64,000 nt of DNA from Citrus sinensis (taxonomy: Eukaryota; Streptophyta; Magnoliopsida; Sapindales; Rutaceae), in assembly GCF_022201045.2 (NCBI RefSeq), contig NC_068556.1, forward strand, positions 22,301,501-22,365,500, given 5' to 3'. Positions 1-11,800 of the stretch are shown one piece after another (within the stretch, counting starts at the first letter, position 1; every line of letters starts with the position of its first letter). The notes beneath the pieces were generated by a model, which did not search any database, had not been told where the DNA came from, and saw nothing but the letters and a program-made list of their open reading frames with translations. A program made the position numbers and the translations under genes.

Positions 1-990
1 GTTGATCGAACTTCATTAGATCAAGCACACTTGTATGTTTTGCATAACACTGAGGAAGTTCAGCCTTATATAAGGTGATGTTATCTAACTTGTGTTATTT
101 TAGCTTTATATTTGTCAGGTTTTGGTAGTTTAGGAACCTGAAAATTTTGTCTTTTTAACTAATTTTTAGAGAGCATGAGGATTGGTTACAACTTTGCCAT
201 CCACGAAAAAATGAGAAGTGGTTGCAAGATGAACACAACCGAACATTTGCAGATTGGCTAACAGATAAGGTTTTGATAACATTAGTTTAATTAATTTCTT
301 TTTTCCTTTCTGTTTCGATTTGTGCTTGTTTAACATTATATTCCTATTGATTAATAATAGGTAAATATGTTGATAGAGAACGGTGACGTTGTTACTCAAA
401 CAATCCGTTGGTTATCCCAAGGGCCTCGTCCTTATGTTTTCCAACATCCTGGATATGACATAAATGGTTTTCACTTTGTTACAAGAGATCGAGACTTAAA
501 TAGAGTTACTCAAAATAGTGAAGTGTCATTGGTTGCACAAACAATTTCAGTCGCAAGTTCAAAAGATAAAAATCCTGTCACTTCTAACATCACATACTAT
601 GGAGTGATTAGAGAGATTTGGGATCTAGATTATGTTATCTTTAGAATTCCAATAATGAAGTGTGACTGGGTACATACCAGAGGTGGTGTTATGAAGGATA
701 GACTCGGATTTACTTTGGTAGACTTGCAACGAATGGGTCATAAATCTGATCCATTTATTTTAGTTTCTCAAGCCAACCAAGTTTTTTATGTACCTGATCA
801 GCTTGATAAGAAGTGGTCAGTTGTATGCCAAATGCCTAGAAGAGGTAAACCCACACAAAGAAGCGAAGATGCAGTGGAATACCCTTCGTTGACTACTGAA
901 TTTCCAAGTGCTGATAACATAAACTCTATTGACGATGATTCTGAAATGTACGCACGAGACAACAAAGAGGGAATTTGGATTGGACCTTGA
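1..990 (+). CDS. TNP2-type CACTA transposase, C-terminal part with DUF4216
   Basis: This is the 3' end of the transposase gene, with exons at <1-74, 170-269 and 361-990; reading phase is kept across both introns. The first two exons encode a stretch typical of the region before DUF4216 (HLYVLHNTEEVQPYI, then FADWLTD). The last exon holds the DUF4216 domain, with the family hallmarks YYGVIREIWDLDY, KCDWVHTRGGV, LGFTLVDL and PFILVSQANQVFYV. In CACTA elements TNP2 is the catalytic transposase that cuts at the terminal repeats; its catalytic domain would lie upstream of this window. No internal stop is seen in the visible part. Activity cannot be judged without the 5' portion. Confidence 0.85.
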
Positions 991-1173
991 ATATCGTTTC
1001 TGTGTTTGTTTGCATGAGCTGTTTGTTGAGTCCTTCTCAAAATGATATATGTTAAGGTTAATACAAGAAGTATTTATGGTATCTATTATTATTTTATTTT
1101 ATATTTTTTGACAGTTTTTATATGGTAGTGTATTCTCATCATTTGATTTTGTTCTGCAGTTGTGATATTCATC

Positions 1174-4100
1174 ATGGACAAGGGAAAAAATGTCCCTGAG
1201 AGTTCTTCACCTGAGCAATCTGATGCCCATTTCGATGAGTTTTTAGATGAACAAAATGATGGATTTGTTGGTGAGGAATCAGAGTACCATGAGGCACTTA
1301 TCCGCGAAGGATATGATCCTGAAACGCCCCTGGCCGATCATGTCCCTGATCTTGATGAGTTTGGAGATGGGAACGAGGATGAACCTGAGAGCAGCAGTAA
1401 GCGAAGCAGAGGTGGCACTGTTGGGTCAGAACAAAACAAAAAGAGGAAAAGAAGTGGAAGGTTTGTGGTTAAATACAACAGCCTTGGTGTTCCAGTTGGT
1501 GAAGAAGCCATTGAGCTGGCTACGTATATTGGTGTTTTGGCTCGTACATCAATTCCAATCCTCTACAACGATTGGCGTAGAGTTCCAGATGATACGAAGG
1601 AGCGTCTATGGGAATCTGTTAAGGTATAAAATAATTTCCTTTAGACGATTACTCTAGTTTTATTGTGGCTGGAAAAATCTCACATTTTCATAATGAAACT
1701 TGAAGGTGTACTTCGTGGTTCATCCTCGAAGTAGGAAGCAAGTACTACAAGCCATCGGAGCTGCATTTCGGAACTTTAAGTACACTCTAATGAGGAACTA
1801 TGTTTTACCATTTGTTAATGACCGTAAAAGGCTTTTCAAGCCACCAGCACGGTACAGCACGATTGCTAAGGAAAGTTGGATTAAGTTTGTAAAGGAAAGA
1901 CTATCTGAAAAATTTCAAGTGAGTGTCTAATTCAAGTGTTAATAATATATCAATGCTTATGACATTTTTCCTTATGGGTTTATCCATTGTTTGTTTGGTT
2001 GTTTTAAGCAGAAAGTTAGTGGTGTGAATAAACTTAGGCGGGCACAAAACAAGTTTAATCATCGCCTAAGTAGAAAACGTTACGTTGGGTTAATGCAGGA
2101 AGTGGTATGTACTGTGAGTTAATTGCTAACATTTTACTGTTGTTTGGTTAATGCAAATAATGATTGTTACTAACATTTTAACTTTTTATTAACTTTTTTA
2201 CAGTGCTCAGAAACAGGCCTTACTGAAGAAGAAATGGACAGGAGTGTTCTTTGGAAGAGAGCTCGGCAAATGAAAAACGGAGGATACCACCCCGATGTTG
2301 AACCAGTTATTAAAAAAATCGTAAGAAAGTTTTTGCTTACTACTGTAATTCTATTTGTGATTACTTATACTTTGATAACATTGGCTTACTTAATTCATTT
2401 GTGTGGTAGGATAAATTGGAGATGGAAGATAAGAAAGGAAAGATGCGGTCATCCGGAAAAAATGATATTCTCGCACAATCTTTAGGAAAAGCTCCAAAAT
2501 GTGGTCATATGCAAGGAGTGGGCAAGTTTGTGACCCCGTCTCTGTATTTTCAAACTTACCAGAGGCCTGCTGATAGAGACAGGCAAAGAGAGGACCGTCT
2601 ATGGAGGGAATCAATTAATCGGCAGTTGGAAGAAATGAGAAATGAACTAAGAAAAACACCTCGTCATTCAGATATAGCAAGTTCCAGCTACCCTCGCGTG
2701 CCTGGTGAAAACAATAATGTTGTTGGAGATGATGGCATAGAGTCTGTTCAAGCTGAAGCAGTTGCTGAAACAACAAAGGTCAGTTTGTTTACTATTTTTC
2801 TTATTATTTCTAGATTTAGTCTTTTGCTGGATAAGGGTTGTTGTAGTTACTGTTCTTACATGTTATTTGTGGATTTAGTTTGCTGTATGTTTACTATTTA
2901 TACATATGTTCTTTCTGGGGTGTCATTTGATACTGTTAACTACTTTGTAAGAGAAATTTAGAGTATTTAGAAACTATTTATGCCAATCACACTGAACAAT
3001 TATGTTTGTAACAGCCTGATCATTTGAAAAAAAAGAAGCAAGGGACACCTAAGAAAGAGACAGACATAGCAAACAAAAACAAGAATACACCTGCCAAAAA
3101 ATTCTCTGTCATTGCAAGAAAGAGTCCAAGATTGAACCCAACTGAAATCCCAGTGGAGATGCCTGATGATTTGTTACAGGGAAAAAAAATAGCAATCCTA
3201 AACATCAAAGCACAAAAAAACATTTGAACTTTGAATCAGCAGAACATCATAATGATATAATAGAGATAGGACATACAGATGCTGTAAAACAGACCAAGGA
3301 CGAGGGCAAAAAAGTTGCAGTGAAGCCTTTGCCAACAAGGAGGAACACAAGGCATGCAGGAGGAGTACAACGAAACAAGATTCCGTTGCTGCAGTTGTTT
3401 GGCACAATGTGTGAAGCTAAGATGTCAGACCAAGAATGGATTCCATATCTACTGGATGATGGTGTTTTCCATTTGGAAGGGATTAGAGCTCATATTGGAA
3501 GGCGTGACTGTAGTGCAGTTCTGTCAATGGATGCTATAGGAGTAAACGTAATCGAAGTCTATATTGCGTAAGTGATTCATAATCATTCTAGTTTTATGTG
3601 TACTTTATATGGGAGTCCCAATTAATGGACTTTAACATTGTTTGTCTATTGTTTATCAGGATGTTGTATGCTTCCATTCTCCCTGGGAAAAGAGGAGTGA
3701 AACCATTTGGATTCATTCGTCCAGGTCTGGTTTCACTAGGCGAAGAACGTAATCCTACTGCATCATTTGACCTTAGGGCACGTGGAGTTTGTGATCGATT
3801 GAAAAAAGCAAAGAAGGGACAATTCATCTTTATGCCTTATAATCCCTAGTATGCTCCTTTAATACTTTTCAACTCATATTAATTTCTTTTCTTGCCTTAA
3901 TTTACTGAAATTGCTACCATACTGTTCTTTCTTTTATTATAGTTATCATTGGGTGCTGGTCATCTTTGATGTGTTGAAAAAAGAAGTTTATTATCTCGAT
4001 TCTTATGGGGGAGATCCTGATGATGATTTAAAAGAGCTCATTAAAGTGTATGTTCAATTTTTTTTATTACCATTGTCAATATAAAATTACTTTTACATAA

Positions 4101-4572
4101 TTTACAGATACTTTGTTACAATTTTTTTTTTGTATACAGCTCTATGACAATGTTTATAGCACAAGAGGGTAAGGAGAAATGGAATTATAATAAGATGGTC
4201 AGATCCGTAAAGGTTTGAACTATTACCTTAACTATAATTATATATTACCATGCTTAATTGTTATTAAAATGAACTGTACAATTGCTGATTGTGAACAGGT
4301 CCCACAGCAACCAACAAGTTCAGTCGTGTGTGGATTTTACGTCATGAGATTCATGAAAGACTTAATTAATGACTTCTCTTTACTAATGAACAATGTGAGT
4401 TCCTTGATCATAATTTGCTTCATAAAAAAGAACATGTCCTGTTTCAAAGTTTCACTAAATATTTATTTTTCATAAATAGTTCAACGGAAAGACAACATAT
4501 TCTGATGCTGAATTAGATGAAGTCCGTATTGAGTGGGCAAACCATTTTTCTAGAGTACTTGCTGTTATGTGA
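1174..4572 (+). pseudogene. CACTA second gene: Ptta/En/Spm-like region plus Ulp1-like cysteine protease
   Basis: Exons read by eye: 1174-1623, 1706-1918, 2012-2104, 2204-2320, 2410-2778, 3015-3227, about 3228-3569, 3660-3848, 3943-4046, then three short exons to the stop at 4570-4572. The N-terminal half is acidic then basic (KRKRSGRFVVKYNSLGVPVG) and resembles the plant Ptta/En/Spm transposase family. The C-terminal half is a Ulp1/C48-type domain: His in YYHWVLVIFDV, Asp in YYLDSYGGD, Cys in SSVVCGFYVMRF. That gives a plausible His-Asp-Cys triad. The frame changes near 3216-3230 beside an A-rich run (the upstream frame stops at 3225-3227 and the downstream frame is shifted), so this copy is probably frameshifted unless a tiny intron is used. 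Confidence 0.72.
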
Positions 4573-5561
4573 GGTAACCCTTACCTATTATGTTGTTATT
4601 GTGAGTTCATTAATGAAATATATTTTACTTGGGCAGTTATCTAGCTTATTATACTTCTATGTTGGATTATGATGAAGATGGTGGGTACTGCTGGAGTTCG
4701 CTAGTTTTTTTTCTTTGTTTGGAAAATAGCTCCTGGATATTGATGCAATTTTACACATTTCGGTTGTTCTTAGGTTGGATTTTCACGTTTGGGAACTGCT
4801 GGCCTTGTCTGATCAGTATTTTTGGCTCCTCTTATGTTGCTGGAAGTGTTGCTGGAAATGTTGCTGGAAATGAACTATGTTGTTGCCTTTGTTCATGTTG
4901 GTAGAAATGACTCTGTTGTTTGGCTTCCTTATGCTACTGGAATTGAACTGATCATTGTTAATTTGTGCTGTACATGCTGCTGGAATTTAGTTCTTAGGTT
5001 GTTACAATACTCTTCTTCTATTTATGTTGGATTTGTCACTCTCAAATTTGATTAAATTATGTTTGCTCACAATTATGAAATCTTAGTCAATGTTATCCAT
5101 TTCAGTTTCTTTGTCAGTTAATTTTTAATTGCAATATTAATTTTAATAATCTAATTAATTAGCTAATTTATGAAATATTAATTTCTACTAAATCATTTGC
5201 AGGATTGTTATTAAAATGATAATAATTTCATGGTGCAAAAAAAATACCCCTTTTTTATTAATTATAATTTCAATTTTTGATTTAATTGAAAAAATTCATT
5301 TAATTATAATTTGCATTTCGCGCCAAATTTGATTTTCCCGCCAAAAATTCAAAATATGGCGCACAAATTTAAAAAAAAAGGGCCAAATTCAAATTTATTA
5401 TATTCCTCTCTAAATAAAGTTATGACAGTTATGTGACTAAAAATATTTATCACAGATTATGACTGGTATTATTCTGTCATCAATTCTTGACGGTGGCTAC
5501 AATGACGGTATGAACAACCGTCATCCACCCCCTACTATGACAGATTTTGCCTGTCATGGTA

Positions 5562-5580
5562 GGCACTTTTTCTTGTAGTG
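5562..5580. repeat. CACTA terminal inverted repeat (right end)
   Basis: The last 19 bases of the element, read on the minus strand, are CACTACAAGAAAAAGTGCC, which matches the conserved CACTA terminus. The preceding 100 bases contain several copies of TGACAG and GACGG-type words in both orientations, which are candidate subterminal transposase-binding sites. Confidence 0.85.
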
Positions 5581-5688
5581 TGTGCTGAGGACTTAAGCTT
5601 TAAATGGACTTTTGAAACTGTTAACAGAAACACTCAATAAGAGTGAGTTAATGAGCCATTCAGGCTCAGCTACACTCCTACTCTCTAA
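5581..5688. other. Short spacer between CACTA element and polygalacturonase remnant
   Basis: About 100 bp with no gene or recognisable repeat. It joins the transposon end to the truncated exon 1 of the polygalacturonase pseudogene and may mark the site where the gene's 3' part was lost. Confidence 0.5.
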
Positions 5689-5900
5689 GCTTTCTTTTGG
5701 TACATATATTGTGGCTAATTCTGTGGAGTCACAAGCTGCAGCCCAAGCTTTGGCAAATGCTAGTGTGGAGTCTGTACACCATTGCCTTTGGCTCCAAAAC
5801 TCAACGCATTAAAATTTTTTGTTGTTGCAGATGATGCTTGTTTTAAGTTAAAACAGAGAATGAGAAGAAATATGGAAAGAAGAGTGAAGAAACTCATCAT
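5689..5900 (-). pseudogene. Truncated polygalacturonase pseudogene (exon 1 only)
   Basis: On the minus strand from about 5900 this matches the first ~75 codons of the polygalacturonase genes downstream: signal-peptide-like start, ATTKNFNALSFGAKGNGV, then the region ending at VPKGR. Three defects are visible. First, a one-base deletion relative to the intact copies just after GAKGNGV shifts the frame and leads to an early stop. Second, homology ends abruptly near 5689, so the rest of exon 1 and exons 2-4 are missing. Third, the 5' UTR and TATA region (about 190 bp in the intact genes) is deleted. Homology to the upstream sequence resumes at about 5930. The CACTA element begins only ~110 bp away and may have contributed to the truncation. 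Confidence 0.85.
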
Positions 5901-5919
5901 TTTCCGTCAAATTAATTTG

Positions 5920-8235
5920 GATTAGATAATTGACAAGGTATAGTGTAGGTTTTAAGAAATTTAAATTTAACTCAAAGAAAGCAGCGCCGAAGCTAAATTA
6001 AAGCTTAGCCACCTCTCATTCGTGTACCCATGTTACGTAAATCCTAGTTCGCAGCCAAACAATAGTGTAGTAACAATATTAATTTGTACGTATGGCTTTC
6101 ATATATGTTTGAGATCGGGTAATCATGAAAGCATCAGAAAATTTCTGCAACGCTCAGAATTTTTTGGTTATGGGATGAAAATATTAAATGTCCGCACAGT
6201 AATATATAAATATACCAGCAAAACCTCAAATCAATGCTAGATTCAAATTCTTAATTAGTAACACCTTGGGTTTCAAACTAGCTATAAGAAGAAAACAAAA
6301 GCTCGCTAGAGGGCACAGTAAATATGGCCCGTCCACCAATTAAATTGCTTACTTTGGACTGAACTGAGAAAAAATTCATCAATTTTCATGATTAACCAAC
6401 ACTAATATATTCACTTTTTTGACTGTTGACAAATCACCTCGTGATCTTGATCTTTACGTTTTATTCATTTATTTTCTAAATCAAGAAACTTATTATTATT
6501 AAAGTAAATGTTATATAAAGAACCTTAATATTATAAGATTGAGTTAATGTTATATAAAATCATTTGAATACTTACTTACAATAATATTAGGTTATTTGGC
6601 AATCTTAAGTAATTGAACCAGATCAACTTGAAGTGCCATTACAGAATGTTTTACTGTAATAAACTTTATACGAGTACATTTGCTCGCCAACCAGTGACTT
6701 GTCAGAAACATTGCTCGTACAAGCGTAAGTCAACGAGGTTGATCTATTTACAAAATTAAGCAAACATTTGATCTATTTACAAAATTAATCAAACATTCTT
6801 TCCATTGTTACTTAAGACACAAGTAAATTAACCAAATGTTTTTTTGGTGCAAATTAAGGGGTTAAAGTAATAAATACTCTTTTAATTTTATCATGCATCG
6901 TTGCTTCTGTTATTGATCTATTCCTGAAAAATCAAGTCCCCGAACAAAGGAAAAAAAATTCTCTCTCTCTCTCTCTCTCTCCCCCTTATAAAACCAACAT
7001 ATAATTGAAAAGAGTGACAATTTTAAATCAGCCCTAAATTCAAAATAAAGTTCTAATAACATTAGTCATTAGTTATGTATGACCTAATCAGTTGGAGCTA
7101 GTTAAGTTTTTTTTTTTTTTTTTTGATAGGGAGCTAATTAAGGGGTTAAAGTAAGGGATTCAGATTCTCAACTAGGCATTTTTTCTCTTAATCTTTCTAA
7201 ACTTTTAAAGATCTATTGATATGTGTAATTAATAAAATTAAATGGCAGAAGTTAAATCGTAAATTGTAATCTTATTTTTCAAACTGATGGTAACTCAAAA
7301 AATTCTTAATTAGCAATGCCTTGGGTTTCAAATTAGCTACACTTCGTACTTCGCAAGAAGAAAACAAAAGCTTGCTAGAGGGCACAGTAAATATGGCCCG
7401 TCCACCAATTAAATTGCTTACTTTCGACTGAATTGAGAAAAAATTCATCAATTCTCAAGATTAACCAATTATATATTTATATACACATATACAATTAGCG
7501 ATAGGCTGCTGACGTGGGAATTAATCGATTCAGGGCCTCTTTCAATTCAGTGTTATATATTCACTTTTCTGATATTTGACGAATCGCCTCGTCTTGATCT
7601 TTACGTTTTATTCATTTATTTTCTAAATCAAGAAACCTTATTATTATTAAAGTGAATGTTATATAAAGTACCCTGTTATTGTTGGATTAAGTTAATGTTA
7701 TATAAAATCATTATGAATACTTACTTATAATAGCATTAGGTTATTCGGTAATCCGTAATCTTAAGTAATTGAAACCAGATCGAGTTGAATATGCCATTAC
7801 CGAATGTTTTACCGTAATAGACCTTATACAAGTACATCTGCACGTCAACCAGTAGCTTACCAGAAACATTACCCGTGCAAAACTTGGGTCAGCGAGGCTG
7901 ACCTATTTACAAAATTAATCAAACATTCTTTCCATGGTTACTTGAGACACAAGTAAATTAACCGAATGTTCTTTCGCAGCTAATTAAGTTTTTTTTTTTT
8001 TAGTAGGGATAAATACTCTTTTAATTTTATCATGCGTGGTTGCTTCTGCTACTAATCTATTCCGAAAAAATCAAGTCTCCAAACAAAGGGGGGAAAAAGC
8101 TGTATCTTTTTTTTTTTATATATATCATAAAATTAACATATAGTTGATAAGAGTCACAATTCTAAATCAACCCAAAATTCAAAATAAAGTTCTAATAACA
8201 TCAGTCATTAGTCATGTATGGCGTTATCAGTTGCA
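5920..8235. repeat. Duplicated polygalacturonase upstream module (two tandem units)
   Basis: Two diverged direct repeats lie at about 6248-7097 and 7303-8235. Each starts near a TTCTTAATTAG..AC/GCCTTGGGTTTCAAA-type segment and includes the shared word GGGCACAGTAAATATGGCCC. Each ends near ATTCAAAATAAAGTTCTAAT. The second unit has an extra segment (around 7470-7545, with GGGCCTCTTTCAATTC) that is deleted in the first. Related segments occur upstream of the intact genes (10560-10610, 15600-15760, 19300-19440), so the unit is polygalacturonase promoter-side DNA copied along with the genes. No coding potential is evident. Confidence 0.75.
6961..6984. repeat. (CT)n microsatellite
   Basis: An uninterrupted CT run followed by CCCCC, inside the first duplicated upstream module. 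It is a simple repeat with no other visible role. Confidence 0.9.
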
Positions 8236-8593
8236 GACGATGCAGTGGCCACGCTCAGGCCTAAAGATGGCCACTCGAGTGTTAAGGGTGTAACAATAAA
8301 TTTAGTCTAGAGAAGCAATTTCAAAATTAAACATGTCATATTTTTAATAATTCAATAACAATAGTATATAACATACGTTCCCAAATGACAGTTTCAAAAT
8401 TTTAGAAACTACAAAGAGCATAGTCTAAAGTGAAAAGGAGCAATTTGAAAACTATCAAAATGGCAAGCCGCGTTTCGCTGTCCTAAAAAAGGAATACTCA
8501 AAGCTCACAAGGCAATTCGTTAAAAAAATGAAAGATGTATGATATATATAACTTACAAATACATTGTGTACAATAAGTTTTTGTGCACTTATA

Positions 8594-10098
8594 TTACAAA
8601 CAACTATTGGGTTGGACTAAACCCAGTGCTTTTCCAATTACATTATTACAAGATGATTGAGCTTCTTGTTTTAAATGCCTTAAATTTATGTTCTGCAATC
8701 TTATTCCTTGGCAAGGATATTTTGGGCTACAATCAAATTTTATAGCGATAGGCGTAGCTGATGTTCCTCGAATATCTTGATATATGACATCACTAATTTT
8801 TACTCCAGATACCTGATATTAAATAAAAAATAAAAGTTAAAAAATAGTCGACATAATTCGTTTCTTGAATTTTTTCAACAGAGAAATAGCAGCAGGTTTC
8901 TCTTACCTGACCCGGACAATTTAAGTTGTGAGGACAGTAATTTTGGTCGATGACAATGGGAAATTGAACATTTCGCATGACAGCATCGATGAAACGAACG
9001 CCTTGCACAAATCCATTGCTGGGCCTAGCCCAGGACTTTATTCTAAACCCATTTGTGGTTCCAGTGAAAACTGTTTTGAAAACGGTAACATTCTGAACCC
9101 CTTCCTCGACCAAATCTTTCGCTAAGCTTCCAATGCTGCAAGTCATACATATGATGTTAGTATCACAGTTGCTAGAAAGATGGAATTAATTAATAATGTT
9201 AATTTATCTATGGTTATTGAAAATTGTATTAAAAATTTTACCTAATGCCATGACCAGGGCCGCAAGTGACACGTTCAATCCACAAGTTCTTAGTGCCAGG
9301 GCCAATGGGGATACAATCATCGCCTGTCTTGATAGTGCAGTTCGTGATCTTCACATTCATTGACAACTGGACGTGGATACCGTCTGTGTTGGGGCTGTTT
9401 CCTGGTGCTATGACGGTAACTCCTTCAACGTGCACGTCCTTACAGCCGTTGATCACGATGTGAAACATCTGGCTGTTTAACGACAATAGTCCATTGATCC
9501 TGATGTTGTTGGAGTTGGTAAAGCTCAATGTCTGCACTCACGCACATAATAGATAATCAATTTTCTAAAAGTAGAGGCACAACTGAACGGAAACAAGAAC
9601 ATTAAGCGATCGAAGTTAAAAGAGAAGGCAATTGTGTAATACCGTGGCTCCATCGGGACAATTAGTGCCTGAAGCCTTGCATGCCCACAAGGAAGATCCC
9701 TTGGCATCGAGTGCCCCACCGATGATGGAAACGCCGCTGACTCCTTCAAAGCTAAGCCAATTGTCAGCTTGACCCAGTACACGGTAATCCGCCGGAGCCA
9801 CAAGGGTTCCATCAATCCGGAAAGTTATATCTGAGCTTTTGCAATCACCATTGAATGCCACAGAGCCGAGCAGATACCTTCCTTTTGGTACATATAATGT
9901 GGCTGATTCTGTGGAGGCACAAGCTGCAGCCCATGCTTTGGCAAATGCTTGAGTGGAGTCTGTGACACCATTGCCTTTGGCACCAAAACTCAACACATTA
10001 TAAGTTGTCGTTGTTGCATATGATGAGGCCAAGTTAATTGACAAAATGAAAAGAATTATGAAAAGAGAACTGAAAAGCGAACTGAAAAGCCTCTCCAT
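8594..10098 (-). CDS. Polygalacturonase 1 (glycoside hydrolase family 28)
   Basis: Four exons on the minus strand: 9643-10098, 9242-9531, 8907-9135 and 8594-8812, with phases 0, 2 and 0. They give 397 aa, a normal size for a plant polygalacturonase, with no internal stop. The protein starts with a hydrophobic secretory signal (about residues 1-28), fitting a cell-wall enzyme that hydrolyses alpha-1,4-galacturonan in pectin. The family signatures are present: SPNTDG (Asp about 202), TGDDC (Asp 223 and 224), GPGHGIS (His about 246) and RIK (about 280-282). One oddity: the residue two after the GDDC cysteine is Pro (CIPIG), where the two sister genes have Ser. The start is the ATG opening the signal peptide and lies 164 bp below a TATA box. 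Confidence 0.95.
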
Positions 10099-10261
10099 TT
10101 TTGCTCAATGAAATATATGTACGATGGAATTAAGTGGAGGAGAGATAAATCAGAAGAATATTTTTCAGAATTCAGATGATATATTGTAGCTTGGAATAAG
10201 TTCAAGAAATATGAAAGGATCTATAAATGGTAGTTGATGGAAGAAGTTGAAAAGATTTAGG

Positions 10262-10269
10262 TATTTATA
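10262..10269 (-). promoter_or_regulatory. TATA box of polygalacturonase 1
   Basis: On the minus strand this reads TATAAATA within CCTCTATAAATACC, about 164 bp upstream of the start codon. The same position and context is conserved in polygalacturonase 2 and partly in 3. Confidence 0.7.
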
Positions 10270-11239
10270 GAGGCATGGATACGGATGTTTGGATTAGATC
10301 ATAAGAAGGAATAGAGTAGTAGGTTTTAAGAAATATAAATTAATCTCAAAGAAAGCGAAGCCGAACCTAAACCCATACTAGCTAGCTCTCTTGCATGCAC
10401 CCATATTTCGTAACCCCTAATGCGCAGCCAAATTACGCAGTAACAATAATCTATAGGAAGAGGGAAAAATAGACGCATCGTTAATTTATTAGAATTTAAA
10501 ACCTAAATAAATCAATGCTTGGTTTTTACGTGACTACAAAACAATATTATGCTTTTAAATTCACGATTAGATAGAGGAAATTTGACGTGGGGATTAATCA
10601 ATTCAGGGCCTCTCTCAAGTCCGTGAATATTCAACTCTAAACTCTATTCTATCCATTGACAATTTCCTTCGTCATCAATTTTTTTTCTTTTTCCCCGCAT
10701 AACTCTCTTCTTCAATCTTTAGGATAAAGTAATTTAATTAACAATAACTTAAAGCCATATAGAATCGTTGGTAATTAACTTGGTTGATGATGCCTATAAA
10801 ATGGTCGCTAGCTGGTGCACCACCCTGAAAATAAAGGAAGGATGATGGTAATTAACTCAGCTAGTATAATTATATAGAGTTGGCGCAAAATCACTGTTAT
10901 TACTTGTAATTAATTGTAAATTTTCCATTCTTAATTTGATGAACCAAATCTTGGTATTTTAGCTAGAGACTTGAACTTGACATTATTTGCGTCGATTGCT
11001 TTTACATTCATGAAGTGTGCTAGTGTAGTCAATTAATATTTAATTACTAGGTTAATTATTCCAAAAAAAAAAAAAAACCAGCCGGTCTTGTAATATTGCG
11101 ATACTGCGCGTCTACTGGCGGTAGCTTAATAGAGTCATTGCTTCAACAAACTTAAGTCTGCGTCACTCCGTCAATCGTGATCTCAGTTACCTAAATTAAT
11201 AAACATTTTCTCATTTAAATTAATAAACATATTATCTCT

Positions 11240-11800
11240 GTTGTGTATTCAGTGAATCAAATCAAAGAGGATGAAACGACAGTGTTGACTTGCGTTTTGT
11301 GATGCTCGATAACTTCAGCAAAACGACGCACAAAGACTGCGTTTAAATAAGTAAATGAATTGCTTGTCACAACGACATACAGTCTTACCGTTTTTGGAGT
11401 TAATGAAGCACAAGCAGAACACGTGCAAACAAAAGGTTGTTAAAGAAACCGTTATTGCACATGATCCTCACGTGTGTTTCTGGAAGTGCCTCTGAGATGT
11501 TTTATAAGCTGTTATACGCAGCTGGAAAAACAGAGAGTTGTTGAGACACTGAAAGCATTGTAACGAGAGAAAGAAAGCTTGAGAGCTAGGTGTTTTCTTG
11601 TTCTTATTAAGTGCTTGATAATCTCTGTAATCGAGACTTGAGTAATATCAATAAAGCTGATGAGTTTGTTCCCCTGTGGATGTAAGTCAATGCAAATTGA
11701 CCGAACCACGTTAACTAGCTGTGTTATGTGATTTCTTGTTTTCAATCCATTTCTTTGTTTGTTTCTAAACACAATCTTAGTCTTAGTTAAGTGAACATTA
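11240..11800 (+). repeat. Copia-type LTR remnant (probable)
   Basis: The segment has an arrangement typical of plant Copia LTR ends: AAGCTTGAGAGCTAGGTG, a polyadenylation-like ATCAATAAAGCTGATGAG, then CCTGTGGATGTAAGTC and GACCGAACCACGTTAA. No coding part, primer-binding site or partner LTR is seen nearby, so it would be a solo or broken LTR. Borders are estimates. Confidence 0.45.

Larger units (their letters stand above)
1..5580 (+). mobile_element. CACTA (En/Spm) DNA transposon, 3' part
   Basis: The left edge lies outside the window and the right edge ends in TAGTG at 5580. Read on the minus strand, the end is CACTACAAGAAAAAGTGCC, the classical CACTA-family terminus. The element carries two genes in the usual order: a TNP2-type transposase (its last exons are at 1-990) and a second gene with a Ulp1/C48-like protease domain (1174-4572). 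About 900 bp of AT-rich non-coding DNA follow. The last 120 bp hold short inverted and direct motifs built on TGACAG/CTGTCA and GACGG/CCGTC, as expected for subterminal transposase-binding repeats. The three-base target duplication cannot be tested because the 5' end is missing. Confidence 0.88.

Noticed and set aside
4629..5055. Small hydrophobic reading frames after the CACTA protease gene
   Set aside because: T-rich non-coding DNA with MLLEVLLEM-type simple repeats gives hydrophobic translations by chance; no homology or splice context.
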